A stretch of DNA of 64,000 bases from an uncultured Verrucomicrobiales bacterium (GTDB lineage Bacteria; Verrucomicrobiota; Verrucomicrobiia; Verrucomicrobiales; Akkermansiaceae), in the NCBI GenBank assembly GCA_937928545.1, contig CALGJQ010000011.1, positions 81,309 to 145,308 on the forward strand, given 5' to 3'. Shown here in pieces: positions 35,212 through 43,875 of this stretch. Position numbers and translations under genes: made by a program. The notes beneath the pieces were generated by a model. That model saw nothing but the letters and a program-made list of their open reading frames with translations, did not search any database and was not told the DNA's origin. The first letter of the stretch is position 1, and each line of letters begins with the position of its first letter.

Positions 35212-36465
35212 CTAAAAATGCATCCTCCCAATATCAGCACGCCGCTGGCTTCCATCAAAAGTTACCTTCGCTGCTTCGGCGTGGGCCTTATCAACTGCCT
35301 CTTCACGAGTTTCTCCGCCCGCGACGATCGCCAGCACACGGCCGCCATTCGTTGCCCAGTCGCTTCCAAGCTTTTTGGTCCCAGCGTGGTAAACACGGGC
35401 ATCATCGACCTCGTCCAAGCCACTGATGACGTCATCGGCGCGGGAGGTCTCAGGATAGCCAGCCGAAGCCAAAATACAGCAAACCGACCAGCCCTCGCTA
35501 AATGAAAGCAGTTCTGGTTTTAAATTCCCCTTCGCCCCTTCGAGGCAGAATTCGGCAAGATCACCAGAAACCAGCGGCATGACGGCCTGGCACTCTGGAT
35601 CTCCAAAGCGGCAGTTATACTCGATGATCTTTGGGCCATTTTCCGTGAGCATGAGACCAAAATAGAGGAAGCCCTTGTAGTTCAACTCATCCTTTTCTAG
35701 CCCCGCCACCGTCGGAGCTACGATTTCGTCCTCAATCCGCTTCATCAACTCAGGATCAGCCAACTGACGACTCGCCACCGCGCCCATTCCGCCGGTATTC
35801 GGCCCCTCATCACCTTCTCCAATTCGCTTATAATCACGCGCCGGAGTCAGGATGAGATACTCTGGCCCACTCACCGCCGCAAAGATCGAGATCTCAGGTC
35901 CAATCAAGCATTCCTCAACCAGCAAACGCCCCGGTCCAAATCGCCGCTCGACCATCACCTCTTGCAGAAACTCCTCGGCCGTCGCTTCATCAGGACAAAC
36001 CGCGACGCCTTTACCTGCAGCCAGCCCATCAAACTTCAAAACCGTGGGATACTTCCCCGCAATCGCGGCCCGCGCCTCATCGACATCCGCACAGCCTGCT
36101 GCATCGCCTGTCGGGATGGCATGACGCTGCATGAACTCCTTCGCAAACTCCTTCGAAGCCTCCATCTGAGCCGCCGCAAAAGGTGGCCCCCAACATGGAA
36201 TCCCTGCCTCCTCACAACGATTCGCCAAGCCCTCTCCTGTCACCAAATAACTTTCCTCACCCGCCACACAAAGATCAATTCCCTCCATCGTCATCCACGA
36301 GATCAGCGAATCCAAATCATGCGCTTCCACCTTCCCCGCTCCTTCCAGTTCATGAATCGCCTCACTTCCGGGAAAGCAAAACACCTCAGGCTGACTTGCT
36401 GACTCACCAAGAGAACGAATCAGAGCATGCTCACGACCACCTTTTCCAACAACGCAGATTTTCAC
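35212..36465 (-). CDS. purD: Phosphoribosylamine-glycine ligase (GARS)
   Basis: Second step of purine synthesis: ligates glycine to phosphoribosylamine with ATP. The 417-residue protein starts at a GTG (36465) giving VKICVVGKGGREHALIRSLG; no ATG is available at the conserved N-terminus. ATP-grasp features are FDGLAAGKGVAVCPDEATAE (about 142), EECLIGPEISIFA, DYKRIGEGDEGPNTGGMGAV and the metal-binding IIEYNCRFGDPECQ. Length is normal. Confidence 0.96.
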   Translation of the reverse strand: MKICVVGKGGREHALIRSLGESASQPEVFCFPGSEAIHELEGAGKVEAHDLDSLISWMTMEGIDLCVAGEESYLVTGEGLANRCEEAGIPCWGPPFAAAQMEASKEFAKEFMQRHAIPTGDAAGCADVDEARAAIAGKYPTVLKFDGLAAGKGVAVCPDEATAEEFLQEVMVERRFGPGRLLVEECLIGPEISIFAAVSGPEYLILTPARDYKRIGEGDEGPNTGGMGAVASRQLADPELMKRIEDEIVAPTVAGLEKDELNYKGFLYFGLMLTENGPKIIEYNCRFGDPECQAVMPLVSGDLAEFCLEGAKGNLKPELLSFSEGWSVCCILASAGYPETSRADDVISGLDEVDDARVYHAGTKKLGSDWATNGGRVLAIVAGGETREEAVDKAHAEAAKVTFDGSQRRADIGRMHF

Positions 36466-36561
36466 GCCGCCGAAATAACGCAAGACGGCACCTTTAACCA
36501 AGGAAACAATAGAGATTCTCCCTTGCCATTCTCTCTCAATCCCGCCCAAATCCCTTCCGAC

Positions 36562-37476
36562 ATGGCAAATTCCCCTGCACTCGTTGTTCTCGCCGCCGGA
36601 ATGGGCAGCCGTTATGGCGGCCTAAAACAGATGGATCCGATGGGCCCAAACGGCGAAACCGTTCTCGACTACTCCGTATTCGACGCGATCCGCGCCGGAT
36701 TCTCGAAAGTCATTTTTGTCATCCGCGAAGACTTCGCCGAGGCTTTCAAAAGCTCCGTCGGAGCCAAGTTCGCTTCACAAATCGAGGTCGCCTATTCCTT
36801 CCAAAAACTCGATGACCTCCCCGAGGGCTTCTCCGTCCCCGAAGGTCGCGAAAAACCTTGGGGAACGTCACACGCCATCCTCGCCGCGCGCGATGAAATC
36901 GACCGCCCCTTCGCCGTCATCAATGCCGACGATTTCTACGGAGCCGACGCCTACCAACAAGCCGCCAGCTTCCTCACCAGCAATCCTCCTCACGATGACA
37001 AGGCTCACTACGCCCTCGTCGGCTACCACATCGTGAACACCCTTTCCGATCACGGCGCCGTCAATCGCGGCATTTGCCAAACCGACCAAGGCCTTCTCAA
37101 AGGAGTCGAGGAAGTCGTCAATATCTCCCGCAAGGACACAAACGAAATTGAAGGGATCGCACTCAATGGCTCCGCTTGCCTCGTGGAAGAAGACGTCGTC
37201 GTCTCGATGAATCTCTGGGCCTTCCCCACTTCCTTCATCAAGGAGCTGCAAGATCACTTCGTGCAATTCCTCACCGATCATATCAACACCGAAAAAAGCG
37301 AGTGCTACATCCCCACCGTGGTTGATGACCTCGTCAGTCGCGGCATTGCCGACTGCCACGTTCTGGAAACTTCCTCTTCATGGTTTGGCGTCACTTATCC
37401 GGACGACAAACCCCACGTCGTCGAAAGTATCAAGGGCCTCGTCGACTCCGGCCAATATCCCTCACCCCTCGTCTAG
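36562..37476 (+). CDS. Sugar-nucleotide-type nucleotidyltransferase
   Basis: A 304-residue NTP-transferase-fold protein. The N-terminus LVVLAAGMGSRYGGLKQMDP is the nucleotide-binding signature of GalU/RmlA-like enzymes, and PFAVINADDFYGADAY supplies the metal-binding Asp (about 115). The C-terminal half resembles no single enzyme I can name, so the sugar phosphate substrate stays open. ATG 36562 is chosen because upstream in-frame sequence overlaps purD on the other strand. fdhD follows by six bases. Confidence 0.85.
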   Translation: MANSPALVVLAAGMGSRYGGLKQMDPMGPNGETVLDYSVFDAIRAGFSKVIFVIREDFAEAFKSSVGAKFASQIEVAYSFQKLDDLPEGFSVPEGREKPWGTSHAILAARDEIDRPFAVINADDFYGADAYQQAASFLTSNPPHDDKAHYALVGYHIVNTLSDHGAVNRGICQTDQGLLKGVEEVVNISRKDTNEIEGIALNGSACLVEEDVVVSMNLWAFPTSFIKELQDHFVQFLTDHINTEKSECYIPTVVDDLVSRGIADCHVLETSSSWFGVTYPDDKPHVVESIKGLVDSGQYPSPLV

Positions 37477-37482
37477 ACTCTC

Positions 37483-38253
37483 GTGTCAAAGTCCTCTTCT
37501 TCCGTCAAAATCACCCGATGGTCGGGAGGACAAAGCGAGACCCGCGATGACTTCGTCTCCGTCGAGGAGCCGCTCCAAGTCATCATCGATGGCCGCCCGC
37601 TCGCCGTCTTGATGCGCACCCCGGGAGATGACGAAGTCCTCATCATGGGCTTCCTCCTCACCGAGGGCATCATTGAGCAAGCCAGCCAAGTCAGCCGTAT
37701 CGATCTCGAAGCGCGCGATAATCACGCCCTCGTCTTCCTCATCGACGACCACCCCTGCGACTGGGATCGCCTCACCCGTCACCTCTTCTCCGCCTCCTCC
37801 TGTGGCCTTTGCGGAAAAGCCACCATCGATGCCATCCTCCAAAGCCACCCGCCCATCGAGAACCGGCCAAGCTTCGATCCCGAAGTCATACAAAAAGCCC
37901 CCGACGCCATGCGCGCGGCGCAAGCGAACTTTGATTCCACCGGCGGCATTCACGCCTCCGGCATCTTCTCAAGCGAAGGCGAACTCATCATCCTCCGCGA
38001 AGACATCGGCCGCCACAGCGCACTCGACAAAGCGATCGGCGAAGGACTCATCAAAGGCCTCGATTTCTCAAACTGCTTCCTCCTCGTCTCCGGCCGCATC
38101 TCCTTCGAGCTCATGCAAAAAGCAGTCGCCGCCCGCCTCCCCCTCGTCGCCGGAATCTCCGCCCCCTCCTCCCTCGCCGTCAGCTTTGCCAAGACCTCTG
38201 GCCAATCCCTGATCGGCTTCCTCCGCCCCCCGAAGATGAATATTTACGCTTAA
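37483..38253 (+). CDS. fdhD: Formate dehydrogenase accessory sulfurtransferase
   Basis: FdhD transfers sulfur from the cysteine desulfurase to the molybdenum cofactor of formate dehydrogenases. It has 256 residues, GTG start at 37483. Family marks are EEPLQVIIDGRPLAVLMRTP (about 27), VLIMGFLLTEGII, the CxxC loop SSCGLCGKATID (about 105), GGIHASGIFSSEG and EDIGRHSALDKAIG, ending SGRISFELMQKA. No formate dehydrogenase gene lies in the window. Since such enzymes are often selenoproteins, this gene fits with, but does not prove, a selenocysteine-using genome. Confidence 0.95.
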   Translation: MSKSSSSVKITRWSGGQSETRDDFVSVEEPLQVIIDGRPLAVLMRTPGDDEVLIMGFLLTEGIIEQASQVSRIDLEARDNHALVFLIDDHPCDWDRLTRHLFSASSCGLCGKATIDAILQSHPPIENRPSFDPEVIQKAPDAMRAAQANFDSTGGIHASGIFSSEGELIILREDIGRHSALDKAIGEGLIKGLDFSNCFLLVSGRISFELMQKAVAARLPLVAGISAPSSLAVSFAKTSGQSLIGFLRPPKMNIYA

Positions 38254-38287
38254 GATGCTCAAAACCGTAACTCTAGCCGCAATAAAA

Positions 38288-38980
38288 ATGAACCTCACCA
38301 TCATCTGCTGTACTATCCTTCTCGCTCTTCCATTGTTTGCTCAAGAGAAAGAAAAAAAAGCCCCACACCCTGCGACCACCGCCGTTCTCACATGGGTGAA
38401 AGCAGTGAAATCTGACACTCTTACGCCAAAGGACACACCTTTCCGCCCCAAAGACCTTGTTGCTTTAAAATCCGCTTCCAATAACGAAGGAGACGTTCAA
38501 AAAAAGCTCGCAGAATTTATCATCGAAAACAAAAAGGGACTCCACTTTGTATTGAACAAAAAGAACCCAACAAAAGGCTTCTTAATATCAGATGACAAAA
38601 AGCGTCTCTCAATGGTTAAAGAAGGAGATCGCTGGTTCATCGACACGCTTGCCAGCCTGAGAACAATTAAAGAAGAAGCGCAAAAAGAGACGGTTCTCGC
38701 TGACATCAGAGCATTAACTTCAAACCTTGAGATGTACAAGAACATCGGCGGCCGCTACCCATCCGTCGAGCAAGGTCTAAAGTCTCTTGTCAAAAAGCCC
38801 AACTCTTCACCGCGGCCCCGCCGTTGGGTCCAAAGTATCGACTCTGTCGATTCCCTCAATGATCCGTGGGGAAATCCTTATCAATACCGGCTCGTGGATG
38901 ATGCCCCTCAAATCTCATCTCTCGGTCCTGACGGAAAGATTAGCAAAGACGATATCGCCCTCTCAAAAATAGTCCGGTAA
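38288..38980 (+). CDS. Secreted protein with GspG-like C-terminal domain
   Basis: A 230-residue protein. The start at 38288 gives a cleavable signal peptide (MNLTIICCTILLALPLFAQ), not a prepilin leader. The first ~110 mature residues are Lys-rich and unrecognised. The C-terminal part (about 135-225) closely resembles the major pseudopilin GspG: ADIRALTSNLEMYKNIGGRY, PSVEQGLKSLV, DPWGNPYQYRL and a late SLGPDGKIS. The hydrophobic N-terminal assembly helix of a pseudopilin is missing, so it may have been recruited as a soluble domain. Composition is more A+T-rich than fdhD before it. Confidence 0.8.
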   Translation: MNLTIICCTILLALPLFAQEKEKKAPHPATTAVLTWVKAVKSDTLTPKDTPFRPKDLVALKSASNNEGDVQKKLAEFIIENKKGLHFVLNKKNPTKGFLISDDKKRLSMVKEGDRWFIDTLASLRTIKEEAQKETVLADIRALTSNLEMYKNIGGRYPSVEQGLKSLVKKPNSSPRPRRWVQSIDSVDSLNDPWGNPYQYRLVDDAPQISSLGPDGKISKDDIALSKIVR

Positions 38981-39018
38981 CCGATTCACCTTCACTCAAT
39001 CTATTCCGGTACAAGGAA

Positions 39019-39092
39019 CACGGAGCGGCGTACGTCCCGTCGCCGACCACCTCGTCCTAACAGCCGGGCGGCGAGACGCCGCCCCTCCGTGG
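39019..39092. repeat. Imperfect palindromic G+C-rich element
   Basis: Roughly 74 bases whose left half (CACGGAGCGGCGTACGTCC) is an imperfect reverse complement of the right half (ending GCCCCTCCGTGG). The core is a clean GGCGGCG A GACGCCGCC-like palindrome. It lies in the 179-base gap between two rightward genes and would fold into a strong hairpin, but no T-tract follows, so repeat rather than terminator. Confidence 0.7.
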
Positions 39093-39159
39093 CAAATCCT
39101 CCGAATCTTCACATTCGGATCATCAAGCCTTCACATAGCCCTTTCATCGTCCCAGCACG

Positions 39160-41073
39160 ATGAAAGCCATCCTATCTATCCTCGCCGCGCTCACGACCTT
39201 CACGCACGCCTCTGAGCAATCTCCTCACTTCCAAATTCACGGGAAGCATCAAGTCGATTCCTTCCCGCTGAAATCCTCGCACTCCGAGGTCACGATCACC
39301 GGCCCCATTGCCGAGGTCACTCTCACCCAAACTTACACCAACGATGGCGACGCTCCCATCGATGCCACCTATCTCTTCCCCGCTTCTACCAAAGCCGCCG
39401 TCCATGGCATGACGATGACAATCGGCGACCGAACCATCGTCGCGGAAATCCAAGAGAAAGAAAAAGCCCGCGCCACTTTCGAAAAGGCCAAGAGCCAAAA
39501 CAAGTCCGCCAGCCTCCTCACTCAGAAACGCCCTAATGTCTTCTCGATGGAGGTCGCCCGCATTCTCCCCGGCGACGAACTCAGCCTCACGCTGCGTTAC
39601 TCCGAAATTCTCGTCCCGAACTCCAGCACCTACGAATTCGTCATCCCCACCGCCATCGGTCCGCGCTACGAAGGCGAGAGCAAAAGCCAAAAAAGCATCG
39701 CCAACCCTTTCCTAGATCAAGGCGCTAGCATCCCCACTCGCTTCTCACTCTCTCTTGCTCTCACCAGCCCGCTTCCCATCAAATCACTCGCTTGCCCGAG
39801 CCACGAATCAGCCAAGATCCACTTCGACAGCAAAACCGAAGCCAAACTCCTTCTCCCAAGCACCACGCCCGACCGCGATTTCGTCCTCCGTTATCAGCTC
39901 GCCGGACAAAAAATCCAAAGCGGACTTCTCAGCCACCAAGGCCCTGACGAAAACACCTTCCTTCTCCAAATCGAGTCCCCCATCGACGTCTCTCCACAAG
40001 ACATCCCCGAGCGCGACTTCATCTTCGTGGTCGATGTCTCCGGCTCCATGACCGGCTTCCCCCTCAATCTCGCCAAAGACCTCTTCCGCGAGCTCACCAC
40101 CGCTCTGCGACCCGAAGACAGCTTCAACATGCTCCTCTTCGCCGGAGACAATCAAATCCTCTCACCCCAATCCCTTCCAGCAACCCCCGCGAACATTAAA
40201 CAAGCCATCCACTTCCTCCAGAGCAAACGCGGCGGCGGCGGCACCAAGCTCCTCAACGCGCTCGACCAAGCCTTCGATCTCCCTCACGACCACGATCGCT
40301 CCCGCTCGCTCGTCCTGATCTCAGATGGCTTCATCTCGGCCGAAGTCGAAGTCTTCGACCTCATCAAAAACAAAGCGAAAGGAACCAACATCTTCCCTCT
40401 CGGGGTCGGCTCCAGCGTCAACCGTCACCTCATCGAGGGCCTCAGCCACTTTGCGGGAAACGATCACGTCATCGTCTCCCACTCCACCGAAAGCGACGCT
40501 GCGAAAGAACGCTTCATCAAGTCCATCTCCCTCCCTGTCCTGACCAATATTCAAGTGAAGGCCGAAGGCGTCACCCTCAGTGATCTCCTTCCCGCCCGTC
40601 AGCCCGACCTCTTTGCCGGACAACCGCTCTCCCTCGTCGGGAAGTGGACAGGCAAAAGCGGAACAATCACCATGACCGGCACCACCGGAAGCGGAAAGAA
40701 GATCTCACAGAGCTTCACCATCAGCCCCGAACAAAGCGAACCCACTCTCCCCATCCTCTGGGCCCGCAACAAAGTACGGGAACTCTCTGACTTCGCCACC
40801 CTCTCGAAGCGTGACTCTGAAAAAGAAGAAGTGACGCGACTCGGTCTCAAATACCAACTCCTCACGCCCTACACCTCCTTCGTGGCTGTCGCGCCAGAAA
40901 CCCGCAGTAACAAAAACAACAGCGTGGCAGTCAAACAAGCCCTCCCGCTTCCCAAAGGAGTCTCGAACCATGCCAAAACCGGGTCATCAGGATCAGTCCC
41001 AGAACCCGGCACCGGACTACTCGTCATCCTCGTCGGCCTCCTCACCCTCGGTCTCCGCGTTCGCCGCAGCTAA
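39160..41073 (+). CDS. VIT and von Willebrand A domain protein with PEP-CTERM tail
   Basis: A 637-residue secreted protein. After signal peptide MKAILSILAALTTFTHA comes a VIT domain (about 30-165; SEVTITGPIAEVTLTQTYTN, DATYLFPASTKAAVHGM) and a linker. A vWA domain follows (about 285-450) with an intact MIDAS metal site, VVDVSGSMTGFPL, and GGTKLLNALDQAF. The C-terminus reads SGSVPEPGTGLLVILVG with a basic end RVRRS, a PEP-CTERM signal. An exosortase gene begins 20 bases after the stop. In proteobacteria and Bacteroidetes, VIT/vWA proteins are dedicated targets of neighbouring sortases or exosortases (established), so this protein is probably cleaved by its neighbour. Confidence 0.93.
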   Translation: MKAILSILAALTTFTHASEQSPHFQIHGKHQVDSFPLKSSHSEVTITGPIAEVTLTQTYTNDGDAPIDATYLFPASTKAAVHGMTMTIGDRTIVAEIQEKEKARATFEKAKSQNKSASLLTQKRPNVFSMEVARILPGDELSLTLRYSEILVPNSSTYEFVIPTAIGPRYEGESKSQKSIANPFLDQGASIPTRFSLSLALTSPLPIKSLACPSHESAKIHFDSKTEAKLLLPSTTPDRDFVLRYQLAGQKIQSGLLSHQGPDENTFLLQIESPIDVSPQDIPERDFIFVVDVSGSMTGFPLNLAKDLFRELTTALRPEDSFNMLLFAGDNQILSPQSLPATPANIKQAIHFLQSKRGGGGTKLLNALDQAFDLPHDHDRSRSLVLISDGFISAEVEVFDLIKNKAKGTNIFPLGVGSSVNRHLIEGLSHFAGNDHVIVSHSTESDAAKERFIKSISLPVLTNIQVKAEGVTLSDLLPARQPDLFAGQPLSLVGKWTGKSGTITMTGTTGSGKKISQSFTISPEQSEPTLPILWARNKVRELSDFATLSKRDSEKEEVTRLGLKYQLLTPYTSFVAVAPETRSNKNNSVAVKQALPLPKGVSNHAKTGSSGSVPEPGTGLLVILVGLLTLGLRVRRS

Positions 41074-41092
41074 CTTTCCCCGGACAACTGAG

Positions 41093-42376
41093 ATGAACAC
41101 CCGAAAGCTCCTCGCTCTCATCGCCCTCACGGTCGCCTTCTTCCCAGTCCTGAACTGGTATTGGCTCCGTCTCGGCAATGGTAGCGGGGAGCCCTTCGGC
41201 CTACTCGCCCTTGCTCTCGCGGTCGGCTTCGCCCTGCAGGATCGCCAGCCCGCTCAGCTTCGCTTTGCAGAAATCTCCCTCCTCATCTACGCGATCGGCC
41301 TCTTCTTCCTCCCCCCGCTCCTCCGCAGTATCCCCGCCCTCGCCACCATTGCCTTCCTCTCCGGAATGCACCGTCAAGCGGGACAATTCGCCCTGCTCCT
41401 CCTCTCACTCCCAGTTCAAGCCTCACTCGATTTCTTCCTCGGCTATCCCTTCCGCCTCATCACGGCCGAAGGTTCCCGCCTGCTCGTGAACCTCCTTGGC
41501 TATCCCGTCGAGCGGCTAGGCGTCCAACTCTCGTTAAAAGGCGTCATCGTCTCGGTCGATCCGCCCTGCAGCGGTCTCCAGATGCTCTGGGCCACCGCGC
41601 TCCTCACCGCCATCCTCGCCGCTCTCTTCCGCCTCAGTTACTTCCGCACCTTCAAGCTCAGCCTCATCGCCCTGACCCTCTGCCTCCTCGCCAACATCCT
41701 CCGCGCAGCCTTCCTCTTCTTCCCCGAGTCAGGAATGATCACTCTCCCAGGATTCCTACACGAAGGAATGGGCCTCCTCTTCTTTGCCCTCGCTAGTCTC
41801 GTCCTTTGCCAAATGGCTCGCAGCTTTCAAAAAGCCACGCCCTCCCTTCCTCTTCCTAAAAAACAAAACCCCACTCGCCTCCTCACTCTCGCCTGCGGAG
41901 TTTCACTCATCACCCTCCTTCCTGCCCGAACTCACAGTCCAAACCCGCCCTCAAACTTCGAAAGCCTCAGCACATATCACGGACGGGCAGTCGAGGAAGT
42001 CTCTCTCAGCCCCCGCGAAGAATCATTCGCCGAAAATTTCCCCGGTCAGCTCAAGATCTACCGCGTCGGGCATGACACCCTCATCATTCGCCGCATCACG
42101 AAAGCCTCCCGCATGCTCCACCCCAGCTATCATTGCCTCAAAGCGGAAGGCTTCATCATCAGCGATTCTCAAATCGAAAGCGACGACCAAGGCCAGCCCT
42201 TCCTCCGCTACCGCGCCACTCGAAATGACGAAGCCTTCCTCGTCAGCGAAAAGATCCGCGATCTCCAAAACACCAAGCAATGGACTGAAGTCTCGGCCTG
42301 GTATTGGCATGCCCTCTTCCACCCAAACTCCGGCCCTTGGGAAGCCGAAACTCTCATGACCCCAATCCAACTATGA
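41093..42376 (+). CDS. Exosortase fused to an EpsI-like C-terminal domain
   Basis: A 427-residue membrane protein. Eight or so hydrophobic segments cover residues 1-260. The transpeptidase-like catalytic set of exosortases is visible: Cys in VDPPCSGLQMLWA (about 159), Arg in CLLANILRAAFLFF (about 204) and His in LPGFLHEGMGLLFF (about 222). The soluble C-terminal part (about 290-427; YHGRAVEEVSLSP, SYHCLKAEGF, AWYWHALFH) resembles the EpsI domain that often accompanies exosortases. ATG 41093 is chosen because the earlier open frame overlaps the VIT/vWA tail. Its stop overlaps the next start (ATGA). Probably processes the VIT/vWA protein and perhaps other PEP-CTERM proteins. Confidence 0.92.
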   Translation: MNTRKLLALIALTVAFFPVLNWYWLRLGNGSGEPFGLLALALAVGFALQDRQPAQLRFAEISLLIYAIGLFFLPPLLRSIPALATIAFLSGMHRQAGQFALLLLSLPVQASLDFFLGYPFRLITAEGSRLLVNLLGYPVERLGVQLSLKGVIVSVDPPCSGLQMLWATALLTAILAALFRLSYFRTFKLSLIALTLCLLANILRAAFLFFPESGMITLPGFLHEGMGLLFFALASLVLCQMARSFQKATPSLPLPKKQNPTRLLTLACGVSLITLLPARTHSPNPPSNFESLSTYHGRAVEEVSLSPREESFAENFPGQLKIYRVGHDTLIIRRITKASRMLHPSYHCLKAEGFIISDSQIESDDQGQPFLRYRATRNDEAFLVSEKIRDLQNTKQWTEVSAWYWHALFHPNSGPWEAETLMTPIQL

Positions 42377-43122
42377 ACGAACAAAATACCAATAGCCTCG
42401 GCCATCTCTTCGAAGGCCTCCTCAAAAGCCCGCTGACTCTGATCGAAGAGATTCGCGCGAACAAAAACCCCGGACACATCATCGGGAAGCTCCTCCTCAT
42501 CACCCTCGTCGGCTTCCTGATCTTTGGAGTCACTCTGGGCAGTTTCTCCTTCGGCGAACAACTCTGGGCCGCGCCCGTGAAAGCCCTTCTCGGCATCAGC
42601 TTAAGCACCATCATTTGCCTCCCTAGCCTTTACATCTTCTCCGCTCTCACCGGCACGAGCTTGGGGATGAAAGAGATCGCGCAAGGAATGGCCGGAGCCC
42701 TCGCTCTCATCGCCAGCCTTCTTCTCGGCTTCACGCCAGTTCTCTGGGTTTTCTCTCAATCGACCACCTCCGAGGCCTTCTTCGGCTTCCTCGTTCTCCT
42801 CACCTGGCTCATCGCCCTTTTCTTCGGGACTGGCTTCCTCATCAAAATGCTGACCCAAAGCGGCACCGAAAAAAACACCCCCCTCAAAATTTGGATCGGG
42901 ATTTTCCTCCTCGTCACCCTACAAATGTCGACTACCCTCCGCCCGCTCATCGGGACGTCTGATCAATTTTTCAACAGCGAGAAACGCTTCTTCCTCGCAC
43001 ACTGGGCCATGGACACCGAACCCGACGGCTTGGGCTTCAATCGAGGCGGACCACCTTCCGGCGATGAGAGTCCAAAGAAGAAGAAAGGGAACTCAAAGGA
43101 AAACCCCTTCCTCGAAGAATAA
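42373..43122 (+). CDS. Polytopic membrane protein of the exosortase locus (Yip1-like)
   Basis: A 249-residue protein with about five hydrophobic segments (about 35-55, 68-90, 105-130, 138-165, 178-195) and a Lys/Gly/Ser-rich cytoplasmic or periplasmic tail (DESPKKKKGNSKENPFLEE). The pattern SLYIFSALTGTSLGMKEIA is reminiscent of Yip1/YIPF-like membrane proteins, a weak assignment. The start overlaps the exosortase stop, so the two are translationally coupled; it is probably an accessory of the same sorting system (inference). Confidence 0.8.
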   Translation: MNEQNTNSLGHLFEGLLKSPLTLIEEIRANKNPGHIIGKLLLITLVGFLIFGVTLGSFSFGEQLWAAPVKALLGISLSTIICLPSLYIFSALTGTSLGMKEIAQGMAGALALIASLLLGFTPVLWVFSQSTTSEAFFGFLVLLTWLIALFFGTGFLIKMLTQSGTEKNTPLKIWIGIFLLVTLQMSTTLRPLIGTSDQFFNSEKRFFLAHWAMDTEPDGLGFNRGGPPSGDESPKKKKGNSKENPFLEE

Positions 43123-43125
43123 TAT

Positions 43126-43205
43126 GGAGAGCGGGCTTGTAGCCCGCTTACCCTCTGCAAAAGCCCTCTTGGTTGTGGATGAAGCGGGCTACAAGCCCAC
43201 TCTCC
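43126..43205. repeat. REP-like inverted repeat element, copy A
   Basis: 24-base arms at 43126-43149 and 43182-43205 are reverse complements with one mismatch (GGAGAGCGGGCTTGTAGCCC and CGCTT at the left). Each arm also contains a small GCGGGCT/AGCCCGC palindrome, so a cruciform with two levels is possible. It starts three bases after the stop of the exosortase-locus membrane protein and is repeated as copy B 63 bases later. Confidence 0.9.
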
Positions 43206-43268
43206 TTATTCCCACTCTCCGCCCCGCCCATCGGGAGGTCGGATGACCTCTTCCTCAAGTAACATTAT

Positions 43269-43344
43269 GGAGAGCGGGCTTGCAGCCCGCTTACCCTCAA
43301 CCAAGTCCCCTCTCAAAACCAAGCGGGCTACAAGCCCACTCTCC
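43269..43344. repeat. REP-like inverted repeat element, copy B
   Basis: Direct repeat of copy A with the same 24-base arms (43269-43292 and 43321-43344; two mismatches between arms) but a different spacer. It touches the stop codon of the convergent NUDIX gene. The pair separates two convergent operons and may stop transcription from both sides. Degenerate relative at 31041-31069. Confidence 0.9.
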
Positions 43345-43875
43345 TTATTTCCACCCTCGCCAACGCCCCAAAGACTTCTCCCCAAAAACGACATCGTGCC
43401 AGATGATCTTCTCTTCGGCGAAGAGGAACTTAGCATCAAAACTCTGTCCCTTCAGCGCTTGCCGCAGCCAGTAGGAATCATCTTCCCACATCCGCTCAAA
43501 AGGAATCTCGGCAATCTCACACCAATGAGGATTCGCCTCGCGAGTCGCGGTGGGCGTGCCTTCGAATTCCGTCGCGGTATAAACGTGGCAATGAATATCC
43601 GGCAAATCCGACATCGCGAACCACAGCTCCCCCCGCTTCACCGGATTCAGACAAGTGATGTGCAGTTCTTCTTGGCATTCACGAATCACTCCCTCTTCCG
43701 GCGTTTCACCGGGATCGATTTTCCCGCCGGGGCCATTGATCTTTCCCATCCCGATTCCAGTGAGCTTCTCGATCAAGAGAACCCGACTCCCCTGATGCAC
43801 AAACATCAAGGTTGCATGAAGATCTGGCTTCCAATTCGCCCAATCTGGCGTGTCGTTATATTGATTCTCGGGCAT
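43345..43875 (-). CDS. NUDIX hydrolase (MutT/MTH1-like)
   Basis: A 176-residue protein. The Nudix box is complete: [20 protein letters not shown] followed by LHI (about residues 42-66). The sequence [14 protein letters not shown] and the later [18 protein letters not shown] region look like 8-oxo-dGTP/2-OH-dATP diphosphatases of the MTH1 type. The ATG at 43875 lies inside the last codons of gcvP (20-base overlap), so it is translated from the glycine-cleavage transcript. The substrate is inferred from similarity only. Confidence 0.9.
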   Translation of the reverse strand: MPENQYNDTPDWANWKPDLHATLMFVHQGSRVLLIEKLTGIGMGKINGPGGKIDPGETPEEGVIRECQEELHITCLNPVKRGELWFAMSDLPDIHCHVYTATEFEGTPTATREANPHWCEIAEIPFERMWEDDSYWLRQALKGQSFDAKFLFAEEKIIWHDVVFGEKSLGRWRGWK

